DNA from: Candidatus Gastranaerophilales bacterium
Lineage (GTDB): Bacteria; Cyanobacteriota; Vampirovibrionia; Gastranaerophilales; Gastranaerophilaceae
Assembly: GCA_944325865.1 (NCBI GenBank)
Contig: CALVBS010000002.1
Location: 248,001-312,000 of the forward strand
Direction: 5' to 3'
Length of the DNA stretch: 64,000 nucleotides
Every line of letters starts with the position of its first letter. The first letter of the stretch is position 1. Below the pieces are notes generated by a model. It was not told where the DNA came from and searched no databases. It saw only the letters and a program-made list of their open reading frames with translations. Position numbers and translations under genes: made by a program. Shown here one piece after another: positions 6,898 to 17,228 of the stretch.

Positions 6898-8061
6898 TTA
6901 CATGTACTGTACCGTAACCTTTTTGAAATATTTTTCTTCCAGAACTTTTGCAATTTTCTTAATTATGTTCTTACGGATTTCTATTTCTATAGGCAATGCC
7001 GGATCATAATGTGCCTGATTTAACTTGGCACCGACCATAAAATTAATACAGTCGCTATCTAATAAAAATTTTACCAACTTCCCTGCCGCATTGTCAATAT
7101 CCTGCGTTCCCGATTCCAGATACTCAAGAGTTTTGGTCAATGTTAATATCCCCTCTGTCACAAGATCAACACCTTCCATATATGAACAGGCCGGAAGTTT
7201 ACCTATACTTATCGTTGTATCCATTGTGATAGGACGGTTAAGTTCTCTCGATATCAAATTTGCAGTCGTACCGCCCGCAATAGCTTTTTTACCTTTAAAA
7301 TTCGCAAACATTTGTGCATATTCTTTGTCTTTCTGCTGATGATAAGGCGGCCCTGTAAACACCAGTGCCTGACGAGGTTCTCTGAAATAAAGCACACATG
7401 CGGAAATATCATCTTTCGGCTGCCTGTCAGTTTCAATATTTCTTGCCTGTTGAACAATATAATTTGAAAACTCTGAACTTGAAATATCAGGATGCTCCGC
7501 GAGTTTATCCTTTACCAGAACGATAAGCCCGTCACGTCTTAAGCCCAGCTTAAGCCTCCCGCCGCCGAGTCCGGCCTGTGTTACTCCATCTGAGCAAAAT
7601 ATCAGTCTGTCACCCAGTTTCAACTTTAATTTATAAACCTTCAATTTTCTATTCTTAAAAGTCTTAGACTGAATAGTTTCATAAGAAGGGGTCATAACCT
7701 CGTTGTCCCGTATCCATAAAAATTCAGGATTGCCTTCTTCAACTATTTTAGCATTCCCGTCATCATCCACATCTATAGCCGAAAATGTTGAGTAACTAAT
7801 TCTTCTGACCTTACAAACAGGAAGAGAGTTCATAATAATTTCAGCAGCTTGACGTATTGGAATCTGTTGATTTTCAATAAATCTTAAAAGCATCGTTGCC
7901 GTCATACATGAAAGAATATTTGCCTTAATTCCGCTGCCCAGACCATCCGACAAAACAGCAATAAGACGTGCCTCATCCGGATATCTTTTTGATACAAAAT
8001 AATCACCGTAGGCGTTCTGGTTATATTTTTTCATCTGACTGCAATCAATATCTATAAACAT
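6898..8061 (-). CDS. SpoIIE-type PP2C serine phosphatase, hydrogenase-associated
   Basis: A 387-residue protein. Residues about 15-230 form a PP2C/SpoIIE phosphatase with the metal-binding acids in place: VLSDGLGSGIKAN (D39-G40), IFCSDGV (D158-G159) and KDDIS (D217-D218). Residues about 230-387 form an extra C-terminal domain (KKAIAGGTTANLISREL ...) with no family I can name. There are no membrane segments. It lies 55 bases after the sensory hydrogenase gene in the same direction. Phosphatases of this kind are known neighbours of PAS-containing [FeFe] hydrogenases, which suggests that the redox or H2 state read by that protein is passed on by dephosphorylating an unknown Ser/Thr-phosphorylated partner. 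No anti-sigma or kinase gene is adjacent. Confidence 0.85.
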   Translation of the reverse strand: MFIDIDCSQMKKYNQNAYGDYFVSKRYPDEARLIAVLSDGLGSGIKANILSCMTATMLLRFIENQQIPIRQAAEIIMNSLPVCKVRRISYSTFSAIDVDDDGNAKIVEEGNPEFLWIRDNEVMTPSYETIQSKTFKNRKLKVYKLKLKLGDRLIFCSDGVTQAGLGGGRLKLGLRRDGLIVLVKDKLAEHPDISSSEFSNYIVQQARNIETDRQPKDDISACVLYFREPRQALVFTGPPYHQQKDKEYAQMFANFKGKKAIAGGTTANLISRELNRPITMDTTISIGKLPACSYMEGVDLVTEGILTLTKTLEYLESGTQDIDNAAGKLVKFLLDSDCINFMVGAKLNQAHYDPALPIEIEIRKNIIKKIAKVLEEKYFKKVTVQYM

Positions 8062-8116
8062 CTGTTTAGAGGTTGTATGTTGAATGTTTAAAAAGTTTCA
8101 AACCTTATTCAACAAA

Positions 8117-9844
8117 TCAGCCGTTCTTTCCTCCTTCTTCATCATCCTTATCGTCAAAGTCATTTGCGATTGAACTCAAAAGTGTTTCAGTTTCAACCAT
8201 ATGCTCTCCGAGAAGACACGCTATCTCTTGAACGATAGAAATATTTTTTGAAATAACTTCATGTGCTTTTTGGGAGATTTTTTCCCTGTTTGTTTCAGAT
8301 TGTGTTACATCGGAAATTACTGCCCCGACAATCTCATTTTCTTCAATGGTAAATATACTTATATCATACAGACGATTTTTAACGGCATAACGTTCTTTGT
8401 GAAGCTCTTTGCCGGATTGAAGAATAGTTTTAAATAAATCAGAAAAATCTACAATTCTGTCTATTGCAGCACCTGCAAGCCCCTCGGGTCTTGCCTTAAA
8501 TACGTCATACATATCACCCGTAAACATTTTCATGAAGCTGTCATTTGCCTCAATAATATTCATATTACTGTCAACCATGACAACAGCAGCAGGCATACAT
8601 CTAACAAGTGCGGCAGCCTTTCTCATTGCAATTTTTCTCATATAAGAAACACACATTGAAGGCTCTGCATCTCCATCCAAAAGAGCCTTTGCAAGATCCC
8701 GGCATGTTGCATAACCGCATCCGCCGCAATTCAATTCATCATCAACCGTGTGTTTCCCGATTTTTTTCAGAGTTTTCAGAATTTCTTCTATAGGATATTC
8801 CGAATCAACAATTTTCTTTTCTTTAATCTCGTACGGAACAACAACTGCAGGTGCTTTTGGAATAACTTCCCTGTCTTTAACTCTTGTTAAAACATCCGAT
8901 ACAATACTTATTCCGGCTTTTTCAGTAGAAATACACGGCCCTGCAACACATCCGCCTTCACAGGAAAGAGCCTCAACAAAAATAGGTCTGTCGAGTTTTT
9001 CCGGTTTAAGATTACGCAATGCATTATCAAATGATTCCAACCCTGCAATATCCATAAGCTGAACTTCTTTTTTTATTCCGATACGTCTGATGGTTTCATT
9101 CATTCCTCCGTCTATCGGATATAAAGACCCTTCATAAGCTGCTCTCGGTACAAATGCATTTTTCGTATCAACAGGAACTATGGTATCATCAACTATTTCA
9201 TCATGCAGCCATACTTTTAATTCCTCAAAAGTTAAAGCTACATCAAACAACCCCGTATAATTAACCTCATTCTTCTTGCCTATACAAGGCCCGATAAATA
9301 CAATAGAAATATCATCTCCGTAAGTTTCTTTCAACATCTTTGCATGAGTCATAGCAGGAGAACCGATAGGAGTTATATACTGCGTAAATTCCGGATGATA
9401 TTTCCTTACAAAATCAACAATAACTGGACACGCACTTGAAATAAATAAACCTTTATCAGCTTCGTTAAGCATTTGAGCGGTTCTGATTGAAACTTCCTGA
9501 GCTCCCAGTGCAGTTTCTGACACATCTTTAAATCCCAATTTTTTCAATATTGAAATCATTTTTGCGGCAGAATATTCAAATACACCGCTCCATGATGGAG
9601 CAAGCGATACATAAACATCTTTTTGAGCCAGTATAAGATTTTTTGCCTTATCAATATCAACTCTCACTCTTTTTGCATTGGATGGACAGGCCTTTACGCA
9701 ATGCCCGCAGGCTATACACTTTTCAGGAATAACCGACGCATGACCGTTTTCAATTTTAATAGCTTTTACAAGGCATTCCCTTACGCATTTGTAACAGTCA
9801 TGACATTCATTAGACAGTGTATAAACCGGATATTGGCTATTCAT
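8117..9844 (-). CDS. hydS: Sensory-type [FeFe] hydrogenase with C-terminal PAS domain (HydS-like, group C)
   Basis: A 575-residue multidomain protein. Order: two [4Fe-4S] motifs CHDCYKCVREC (14-24) and CIACGHCVKAC (43-53); H-cluster domain with L1 SSACP (136-140), L2 GPCIGK (C187) and L3 ALSCEGGCVAGPC (C295, C299); a further Fe-S domain NCGGCGYATC (372-381, plus C398); PAS domain about 408-515; C-terminal helix. In L1 the residue before the ligand Cys is Ala138, where catalytic enzymes have the proton-transfer Cys. That substitution and the PAS domain are the known marks of group C putative H2 sensors, so slow turnover and a sensing role are expected. There is no kinase domain; the output partner is probably the adjacent SpoIIE phosphatase. 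It follows the [2Fe-2S] gene by 27 bases. Confidence 0.9.
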   Translation of the reverse strand: MNSQYPVYTLSNECHDCYKCVRECLVKAIKIENGHASVIPEKCIACGHCVKACPSNAKRVRVDIDKAKNLILAQKDVYVSLAPSWSGVFEYSAAKMISILKKLGFKDVSETALGAQEVSIRTAQMLNEADKGLFISSACPVIVDFVRKYHPEFTQYITPIGSPAMTHAKMLKETYGDDISIVFIGPCIGKKNEVNYTGLFDVALTFEELKVWLHDEIVDDTIVPVDTKNAFVPRAAYEGSLYPIDGGMNETIRRIGIKKEVQLMDIAGLESFDNALRNLKPEKLDRPIFVEALSCEGGCVAGPCISTEKAGISIVSDVLTRVKDREVIPKAPAVVVPYEIKEKKIVDSEYPIEEILKTLKKIGKHTVDDELNCGGCGYATCRDLAKALLDGDAEPSMCVSYMRKIAMRKAAALVRCMPAAVVMVDSNMNIIEANDSFMKMFTGDMYDVFKARPEGLAGAAIDRIVDFSDLFKTILQSGKELHKERYAVKNRLYDISIFTIEENEIVGAVISDVTQSETNREKISQKAHEVISKNISIVQEIACLLGEHMVETETLLSSIANDFDDKDDEEGGKNG

Positions 9845-9871
9845 TACTTATAAACTCCTTTTTCAAAACAA

Positions 9872-10111
9872 TTATTTTTTTACGGCAGAAAGAATTTCTC
9901 TAATTTTATCTTCATCAACTTCATTATATTCAACCCCGTTTACATAAATATTAGGCCCCGTCGCACACTTACCCTCGCATCTTGCTCCGGAAAGTTCAAT
10001 TTCAGCTTCCAGTCCGTTATCTTTTATATAATTTTCAATAAATTCAAGATTTCTGTCGTTTCCGCGTGCAAAACAGGAACTGCCCATGCATACGGTTATC
10101 TTCATTGTCAT
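9872..10111 (-). CDS. Thioredoxin-like [2Fe-2S] ferredoxin, first gene of sensory hydrogenase cluster
   Basis: A 79-residue protein with CMGSSC (residues 8-13) and GARCEGKC (about 43-50), the four-Cys motif of thioredoxin-like [2Fe-2S] carriers, followed by a short strand/helix tail. Probably passes electrons to or from the sensory hydrogenase directly downstream (27-base gap). It is a paralogue of the 87-residue protein at 6568-6831, with different spacing around the second Cys pair. The start ATG has an AGAGGTTA-type purine stretch upstream. The promoter should lie in the 180-base region shared with the divergent rpmB gene. Confidence 0.85.
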   Translation of the reverse strand: MTMKITVCMGSSCFARGNDRNLEFIENYIKDNGLEAEIELSGARCEGKCATGPNIYVNGVEYNEVDEDKIREILSAVKK

Positions 10112-10228
10112 ATTATTAACCTCTCAACTACAACTATATTTTATCTTAATAAACACCATAAGGCAAGCATACAGGTAGATGATTTCAAAGCATAGAGATT
10201 GTTGACGTAATGAAATTTAACATGTCAC

Positions 10229-10256
10229 TTGATTTTTATGATTTTTTCGATATGAT
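10229..10256 (+). promoter_or_regulatory. Predicted sigma-70 promoter of rpmB
   Basis: TTGATT (10229-10234) and TATGAT (10251-10256) are 16 bases apart and end 36 bases before the rpmB ATG, with RBS AAGGAAG between. A second TTGACG occurs upstream at 10202. Confidence 0.55.
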
Positions 10257-10292
10257 AAAATTACGCAACTAGCTAGAAAAGGAAGAATAATT

Positions 10293-10481
10293 ATGTCTAA
10301 ACAATGTGAAATTTGCGGTAAAAAACCGATTAAAGCAGCGAAATTGACATTTTCGCATAAACAAATAGTTCATACGCAGGAACCAAACTTGCAGACAGTT
10401 AAAGCTATGGTTAACGGTACAGCTAAAAAAATCAAAGTTTGTACTTCTTGTTTAAGAGCCGGCAAAGTTCAAAAAGCGTAA
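10293..10481 (+). CDS. rpmB: 50S ribosomal protein L28
   Basis: A 62-residue basic protein beginning MSKQCEICGKKP and containing KVCTSCLRAGKV. This is L28 with both Cys pairs, i.e. the zinc-binding (C+) form. It is a structural component of the large ribosomal subunit. RBS AAGGAAGAA precedes the ATG. Terminator at 10504. It is a single-gene unit divergent from the hydrogenase cluster. Length and sequence fit the family throughout. Confidence 0.95.
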   Translation: MSKQCEICGKKPIKAAKLTFSHKQIVHTQEPNLQTVKAMVNGTAKKIKVCTSCLRAGKVQKA

Positions 10482-10503
10482 ATATTTGTTTGAAAAGATT
10501 AAT

Positions 10504-10540
10504 AAAAGAACCCTTAAAATAAGGGTTCTTTTATTTTTAT
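10504..10540 (+). terminator. rpmB terminator
   Basis: AAAAGAACCCTTA / TAAGGGTTCTTTT hairpin followed by ATTTTTAT, 22 bases after the rpmB stop. Confidence 0.85.
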
Positions 10541-10568
10541 AAATTTTTACACTATCAAAAAGGAGTTT

Positions 10569-10600
10569 AAAACGCCGAAACTATAGAGATTCGGCGTTTT
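10569..10600 (-). terminator. Terminator of the 10603-11091 gene
   Basis: AAAACGCCGAA / TTCGGCGTTTT stem, symmetric enough to work on both strands. It lies immediately after the stop of the minus-strand gene ending at 10603. Confidence 0.8.
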
Positions 10601-10602
10601 AA

Positions 10603-11091
10603 TTATGCAAAAAATCCATTATTTTGGAATACGCTCATTCCGGAGCCAAAGTACGGAGTCACCCGCATTGACGGAAGAGGTACACCATTATACATTCCGC
10701 CGACAATACCGCTGCTCATATATGTAGGTCCCGTCATAAAACCGCCCATCATAGGGAAACCTCCGCCGCAGCAGCCTCCGCCAAACCAAGGATTATTAAA
10801 CAATCCGGTAAATAAAGATGCATTCATCAAGCCTGCCATACCTTTTTTGTTAGCTTCCTCAGACCCGTAACCGGCAAGACCGTTAATTGCTATACCAAGA
10901 TCGCTTCCGGTTGTACGCTTAATATCATAAGCAATTTCATTACGCAAAGCACCGTTTGTAATATTTGAACCGAAATCAATCAAAATATCAGCAGCCTTCT
11001 GCCCGTTTAATTTACCTTCAAGTGCACTGTTGCTTGATTCCAAGATGTTGTTAATATTACTCAGTTTGTAGTTTAAATTTACCCAATCCAT
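10603..11091 (-). CDS. Hypothetical protein with Gly/Met/Cys-rich C-terminus
   Basis: A 162-residue protein that I do not recognise. Residues 1-90 look helical and soluble (NINNILESSNSALEG, GSNITNGALRNEIAYDIKR). Residues about 108-162 are low-complexity and rich in Gly, Met, Phe and Cys (WFGGGCCGGGFPMMGGF), then end SVFQNNGFFA. There is no signal peptide. A Gly/Met-rich tail after a helical head suggests a surface-exposed or aggregation-prone segment, but this is speculative. It is a single-gene unit with its own terminator. The next gene, at 11267, is divergent. Confidence 0.6.
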   Translation of the reverse strand: MDWVNLNYKLSNINNILESSNSALEGKLNGQKAADILIDFGSNITNGALRNEIAYDIKRTTGSDLGIAINGLAGYGSEEANKKGMAGLMNASLFTGLFNNPWFGGGCCGGGFPMMGGFMTGPTYMSSGIVGGMYNGVPLPSMRVTPYFGSGMSVFQNNGFFA

Positions 11092-11266
11092 ACTTATTCT
11101 CTCGTGTTAATACTTGATATATATATAAAGTATTTCTTTTTTAAATAATTGCTAAAAATTTCAATATTTATTAAGAATTGTTACAAGAATACCCCTTAAA
11201 GTTAAAGTTTTACAGTCGTAGTGCCGATTAGACATGTATAAGGAAAATTGAAAAGGGATAAATCTA

Positions 11267-11794
11267 ATGGCATTAAGTGTTTCACAAAATTTAAATCTTG
11301 GTATTGACAGAGCTACCTTACAACAGGTATCTCAAGAAATACTTAAACGTGCCGCAGAAAAAAACAGTCAGTACCAGACAACAGGAACAGAAAATTTCTT
11401 CCAGACAAGAGATTTAGGCGTTGACCTCTACAAAGGCAACGTTGACACCAGCCTGGCAAAACAAATAGCATTAAACAATTCAGGGCTTCAAATCCAATTA
11501 AGCCAGCAGGCAATGGATTCAATCAGAGCCTTAAACACATTCGCCGCTCAAAATGTTCAAAAGAATGTTGAAGGCAAAATGACGGTAGCCGTTAATGAAA
11601 TTACCGTTCAAGAACAAAAAACCGCAACCCCGAAATTTAACAGCCTTGTAAGCTTTGGAGCAAGCAAAGACAAAAACGGTTCAAGTCCATCTTACCACGG
11701 TGAACTTTTAATGATGACCGGCAGAAACAAAGGTGAAAGTTCAACTTCATCAGACAATAGCAGTATGAGCAGCAATAATTCTATTTTTGCTTAA
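11267..11794 (+). CDS. Hypothetical protein, helical, Ser/Asn-rich tail
   Basis: A 175-residue protein with no recognised domain. The N-terminal 110 residues are amphipathic helices rich in Gln and Ala (ATLQQVSQEILKRAAEKN, QALLQ-like SQQAMDSIRALNTFAAQN). The tail is low-complexity (ESSTSSDNSSMSSNNS). RBS AAAAGGGATAA precedes the ATG. Its 3' end overlaps that of the convergent gene at 11791 by 4 bases. The style (ALSVSQNLNLG start, helical body, disordered tail) resembles flagellin-like or filament-associated exported proteins, but no motif confirms this. Confidence 0.6.
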   Translation: MALSVSQNLNLGIDRATLQQVSQEILKRAAEKNSQYQTTGTENFFQTRDLGVDLYKGNVDTSLAKQIALNNSGLQIQLSQQAMDSIRALNTFAAQNVQKNVEGKMTVAVNEITVQEQKTATPKFNSLVSFGASKDKNGSSPSYHGELLMMTGRNKGESSTSSDNSSMSSNNSIFA

Positions 11795-12171
11795 TCAACA
11801 ACATCATCTATATGCGGAGGCGGAGTCAAATGATTATCTTCTTCTGACTCTTCTTCTTTGTGTAAATTTTTAGGGTTTACGTTTTTACGTTTAGAATCCT
11901 TTTGCAAAGCTATCTTTTTGGCATTAATAACATTAGCTACATTCATCATGGCAAGAGAATTAAGAGTTGCACGGAGAACAGCACTTCTGTCCATATATTT
12001 TTCATGGCCTTCACCCTGTTCTTCTTCTTCTTTCTTTTGCAGAGCAAAATACTCACTGCCCTGACCCATCTTGTCATCCTGTGTACGGGCAGCAGTACCT
12101 GATATGTCGCCGCTTTTAAAATTAAAAGCACCGCCTATTCCGAAAAATCCTGCTGACCTGTTATCGACCAT
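11791..12171 (-). CDS. Hypothetical charged protein
   Basis: A 126-residue protein: Gly-rich N-terminus (SAGFFGIGGAFNFKSG), central QKKEEEEQGEGHEKYMD and an Asp/Glu/His-rich C-terminus (EEESEEDNHLTPPPHIDD). A short helix, LRATLNSLAMMNVANVINA, sits in the middle. No family is recognised and no signal peptide is visible. It is convergent with, and overlaps by 4 bases, the previous gene. The frame is supported by its length and acidic/basic composition rather than by homology. Confidence 0.55.
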   Translation of the reverse strand: MVDNRSAGFFGIGGAFNFKSGDISGTAARTQDDKMGQGSEYFALQKKEEEEQGEGHEKYMDRSAVLRATLNSLAMMNVANVINAKKIALQKDSKRKNVNPKNLHKEEESEEDNHLTPPPHIDDVVD

Positions 12172-14327
<2,156 letters not shown>

Positions 14328-14350
14328 AACCGAAATTCATAACATAACTC

Positions 14351-14383
14351 AAAAAGGCTGCTGATATCAGCAGCCTTTTTTTT
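14351..14383 (+). terminator. dnaK terminator
   Basis: Perfect stem AAAAAGGCTGCTGAT / ATCAGCAGCCTTTTT followed by TTT, 23 bases after the dnaK stop. Confidence 0.9.
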
Positions 14384-14467
14384 TACTATTTTAGAATATT
14401 CACTACATATAATTGACAAGCAAATTATATTAAACTAAAATAAGCACAATATTATCACAGGAGAAAA

Positions 14468-14629
14468 ATGATTCATAAAAAACTACGCCAAATGGGAAAC
14501 AGTTGGGGATTAATTATACCAAAAACATTACTGGAAGTAATGAATATTAATCCCGTTCTGGATGAAATCGGGATTACGATAGAGAATGATGAGATTAAAC
14601 TGAAAAAATATAAACAAGACAAAAAATAA
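14468..14629 (+). CDS. Small AbrB/SpoVT-type swapped-hairpin DNA-binding protein
   Basis: A 53-residue protein: MIHKKLRQMGNSWGLIIPKT, then LLEVMNINPVLDEIGI. The pattern basic strand - G-NS-G-IIPK - LLE is the N-terminal half of AbrB/MazE-type swapped beta-hairpin domains, which bind DNA as dimers and commonly serve as antitoxins or transition-state regulators. RBS AGGAG lies 8 bases before the ATG. It stands alone: no toxin gene follows, and a terminator comes 29 bases after the stop. It is either an orphan antitoxin or a free-standing regulator. Confidence 0.75.
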   Translation: MIHKKLRQMGNSWGLIIPKTLLEVMNINPVLDEIGITIENDEIKLKKYKQDKK

Positions 14630-14657
14630 AGGAAATAAGCATTCTAAAATACACACC

Positions 14658-14694
14658 AAAAACAGATGAAGATAATATCTTCATCTGTTTTTAA
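14658..14694 (+). terminator. Terminator of the AbrB-type gene
   Basis: AAAAACAGATGAAGAT / ATCTTCATCTGTTTTT near-perfect stem; symmetric, so it may also stop minus-strand transcripts. Confidence 0.85.
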
Positions 14695-14742
14695 CTATAT
14701 GGTATCAAATTCAGCGAATAATCTGTGTTTTAAAAAGTATTT

Positions 14743-15792
14743 CTAGTATAATTTACGACCCTTCACTCCTACATAATCTGTATTTGGCTGCGGAGTCATT
14801 GAAAGACCGGCCTGTTGTAATAATGCGGAATTCTGCTGTTCGATTTCTGTTATCACTGCCAGTGCATCAAAGTAAGCTGTCTTATCCGGTTCAGGGATTT
14901 TATACGGGTCAAATGCTTCGTAAGGCATTATATAAATTAATATTCCGGTAGGTTGTTTGGATTCAAATTCAGAACGGCATGAATCTTTATATTTTTCCGT
15001 TAATTGGGCAATTACGGCTTTTGCATCTTTATATTTCACACCTGTTGAAGACTGTTTTTCATCAAGTTTTGATCTTGCAGCCTTTTGTTTTTCAGTCAGT
15101 TCAGGTTTGTCCGGTTTTCCAAAGAATTTCTCAGCAATTTTAGCCATTTCCGACATATCTTTGCCTGCAACAGGAGGTTTTTCTCTGCCAGGCGGTTCAA
15201 TACCTGCTTCTTTAGCAAGACTACCATTATTATTTTCTATCTCTTTTTTTGCTTCTATAGCTTCAAGATATTTTGTTTTATCAGGTTCAGGAAGTTTGGA
15301 TACATCAAATTCTTTATACCTAATCTTAAACGGAGTATAATATATATAATTTCTCATCCCATCCTTCGACTCATCCTTATTTGGATCTACTATTTCTTCA
15401 ACAACTTTATAATATTTATCATCATTGTATTTTTCTCGAATTTCATTAATTGTATTATTGGCATCACTATATGAAATTCCTGTCGATGAGACTTTTTCAT
15501 TTAACTTTCCGAGAGCTTCCTTCTGTTCCGGTGTAAGTTCTTTTTTAGGTTCCTCTTTAGTTTCTTCAAAACCAGGCAATTTATATTTAGACAAGTCATC
15601 TAAGTCAATAACTTTATATTCAGGCTTGTTATCTAAGCCAATAATAAAATCAGTATTTGCATTATCCTTTGACCTTAACAAATCACCAATTTGTGTGGAA
15701 TTGTTATTTGCAGTGCCGGTTTTCTTTAAATTAGATGTCCCGCCGGCATCAGTTTTGTTAAATTTAATGTCACCGTTAAACTCAATACTCAT
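14743..15792 (-). CDS. Hypothetical protein with internal tandem duplication
   Basis: A 349-residue protein of unknown family. Two halves are clearly related: about residues 85-200 and about 225-340. Each runs ELT-(P/E)-(E/K)-QK-A --- KL-EK-SSTG(I/V)-Y-DA --- I ... EKY, then Y(T/M)P(F/Y)----DV/DPY, K-PEPDKT-Y--A-----EIE--N--L--(E/Q)AG. The N-terminus is polar (SIEFNGDIKFNKTDAGGTSN). There is no signal or membrane segment. The start is placed at 15792, where AAAGGAGATAAT precedes ATG; an in-frame upstream start at 15828 lacks an RBS. A terminator-like hairpin (14658-14692) lies 50 bases past its stop and may serve it too. Confidence 0.65.
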   Translation of the reverse strand: MSIEFNGDIKFNKTDAGGTSNLKKTGTANNNSTQIGDLLRSKDNANTDFIIGLDNKPEYKVIDLDDLSKYKLPGFEETKEEPKKELTPEQKEALGKLNEKVSSTGISYSDANNTINEIREKYNDDKYYKVVEEIVDPNKDESKDGMRNYIYYTPFKIRYKEFDVSKLPEPDKTKYLEAIEAKKEIENNNGSLAKEAGIEPPGREKPPVAGKDMSEMAKIAEKFFGKPDKPELTEKQKAARSKLDEKQSSTGVKYKDAKAVIAQLTEKYKDSCRSEFESKQPTGILIYIMPYEAFDPYKIPEPDKTAYFDALAVITEIEQQNSALLQQAGLSMTPQPNTDYVGVKGRKLY

Positions 15793-15984
15793 ATTATCTC
15801 CTTTCATGTCTATAACTTTTAAGCACACATTGCTTATGATTATATAAAGTATTTTTTAGCCGTAAAATTGCTTATTCCACATTTTGCAAAACAGATAAAA
15901 AGCTAAAAACTCTTATTGACATCTAATTACAAACTATTTACATTTCTTTACAATTAATAAATTTTTAAATTTAATTAATTTGAT

Positions 15985-16764
15985 TTATTCATTCACTCCG
16001 TAGCCGAACATTGCAAAATCATATTTAACGGGGTCTTGAGGGTCAAGCTTTTTCAGGTTTTCCGTTAATTCAATAACCGCCTTAAAATCATTGGCGTTTC
16101 TGGTTAAAAGTCCCATTTCACGGGAAATTCTCGCAACATGAACATCAAGCGGGATATAAAGCTCGGATGCCGGCATAAAGTTCCAGATGCCGAAATCTAC
16201 AGGTCCTTTTCGAACCATCCAGCGTAAAAACATACTCATTCTCTTCATTGCCCCACCCTTTTTAGGATCAGGCAGCATAAAATAAAAACCCTGTCCAACT
16301 TCGTTTTTCACACGTGCATAAAAATAATCCGACACAGTTTGAAACATTAAAGAAGTCCTGATATTCTTGTTAGTAACTAAAGATTCAGCAGTTTTCTGCT
16401 GTTTATATCCGTACTTAAATAATTCTTCAAGCCCGCCGTCTTTTGCGTAAAGCTCTTTCATAATCAAAAATATTTCGGCAAAATCCTGCGGTTTTCCAAA
16501 CCTGTAATTAAAATCCCCAATTATTTGCGGTTCAAAATTTAGAATAAAATTAAGCGGTTCATTCTGTGCAATATTAAAAAGAGTATCCAGTTTTTTGGTA
16601 AAAATATCACGCCTTCCGTATGCTACAAGCGATGCAATAAATCCTGCAATCTCTATATCTTTTTTATCCTTAAATCTGTTAGGAAATCTAACCGGATCGT
16701 CTTTTATAAATTCTTCTGTCTCAAAGTCTTTAACAAGTTTATCAATTTCTGATTTTGTAATCAT
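15985..16764 (-). CDS. TIGR02757/DUF2400 family protein
   Basis: A 259-residue protein matching my recollection of the TIGR02757 family: DPVRFPNRFKDKKDIEIAGFIASLVAYGRR near the N-terminus, MFLRWMVRKGPVDFGIW and PLDVHVARISREMGLL in the second half, DPVKYDFAMFGYGVNE at the end. The fold and K-D-D/H-V-A-R features resemble HhH-GPD DNA glycosylases, so a nucleic-acid repair role is possible but unproven. Twelve bases separate its start from the stop of the HTH gene at 16777, so the two probably form an operon. Confidence 0.8.
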   Translation of the reverse strand: MITKSEIDKLVKDFETEEFIKDDPVRFPNRFKDKKDIEIAGFIASLVAYGRRDIFTKKLDTLFNIAQNEPLNFILNFEPQIIGDFNYRFGKPQDFAEIFLIMKELYAKDGGLEELFKYGYKQQKTAESLVTNKNIRTSLMFQTVSDYFYARVKNEVGQGFYFMLPDPKKGGAMKRMSMFLRWMVRKGPVDFGIWNFMPASELYIPLDVHVARISREMGLLTRNANDFKAVIELTENLKKLDPQDPVKYDFAMFGYGVNE

Positions 16765-16776
16765 AGTTTTATTATA

Positions 16777-17100
16777 TTAGTATTGAAAATATCTGTCAAA
16801 ATCAACATCATCAAAACTGCATAAAAGTTTAAAAATTTCGTTATCCTCATCCATTCTCTGAAAATTATAATTATCAAACTTCCAATATTTCGGATTAATC
16901 CCTATAACACGCACAATTCCTTCATCTCTTAATATAATAAGTTTTTTCTTAACTGTCTCCAGAGGCAAATCAACGAGCTTAGCTAGTTCAACGGCTGTAA
17001 TGCCTTTTTCGCTTGAGCATTTTTCAGGCGTCATAAACATCAATTCCAGCCCGACTTTTTTTAATTCTTTATCCTCTATTTCAGGTTCATAATCATACAT
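16777..17100 (-). CDS. Winged-helix DNA-binding protein
   Basis: A 107-residue protein. Residues about 30-75 look like a winged helix: SSEKGITAVELAKLVDLPLE, then VKKKLIILRDEGIVRVIGINPKYWKF. The N-terminus is acidic (MYDYEPEIEDKELKK) and the C-terminus acidic/aromatic (FDDVDFDRYFQY). It is first in a two-gene unit with the TIGR02757 gene. No ligand domain is seen. Function beyond DNA binding is unknown. Confidence 0.65.
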   Translation of the reverse strand: MYDYEPEIEDKELKKVGLELMFMTPEKCSSEKGITAVELAKLVDLPLETVKKKLIILRDEGIVRVIGINPKYWKFDNYNFQRMDEDNEIFKLLCSFDDVDFDRYFQY

Positions 17101-17228
17101 ATTATTATTTTATTAACAAAATTCCTTTTTTTTATCATATTTTTAGACTATTTAGAACTTCTGTCCGACTTGCCATAAGCGTATGTTTATTCTAAAATTT
17201 AAGCTATAGAAATAGCTAAGGAGAAATT

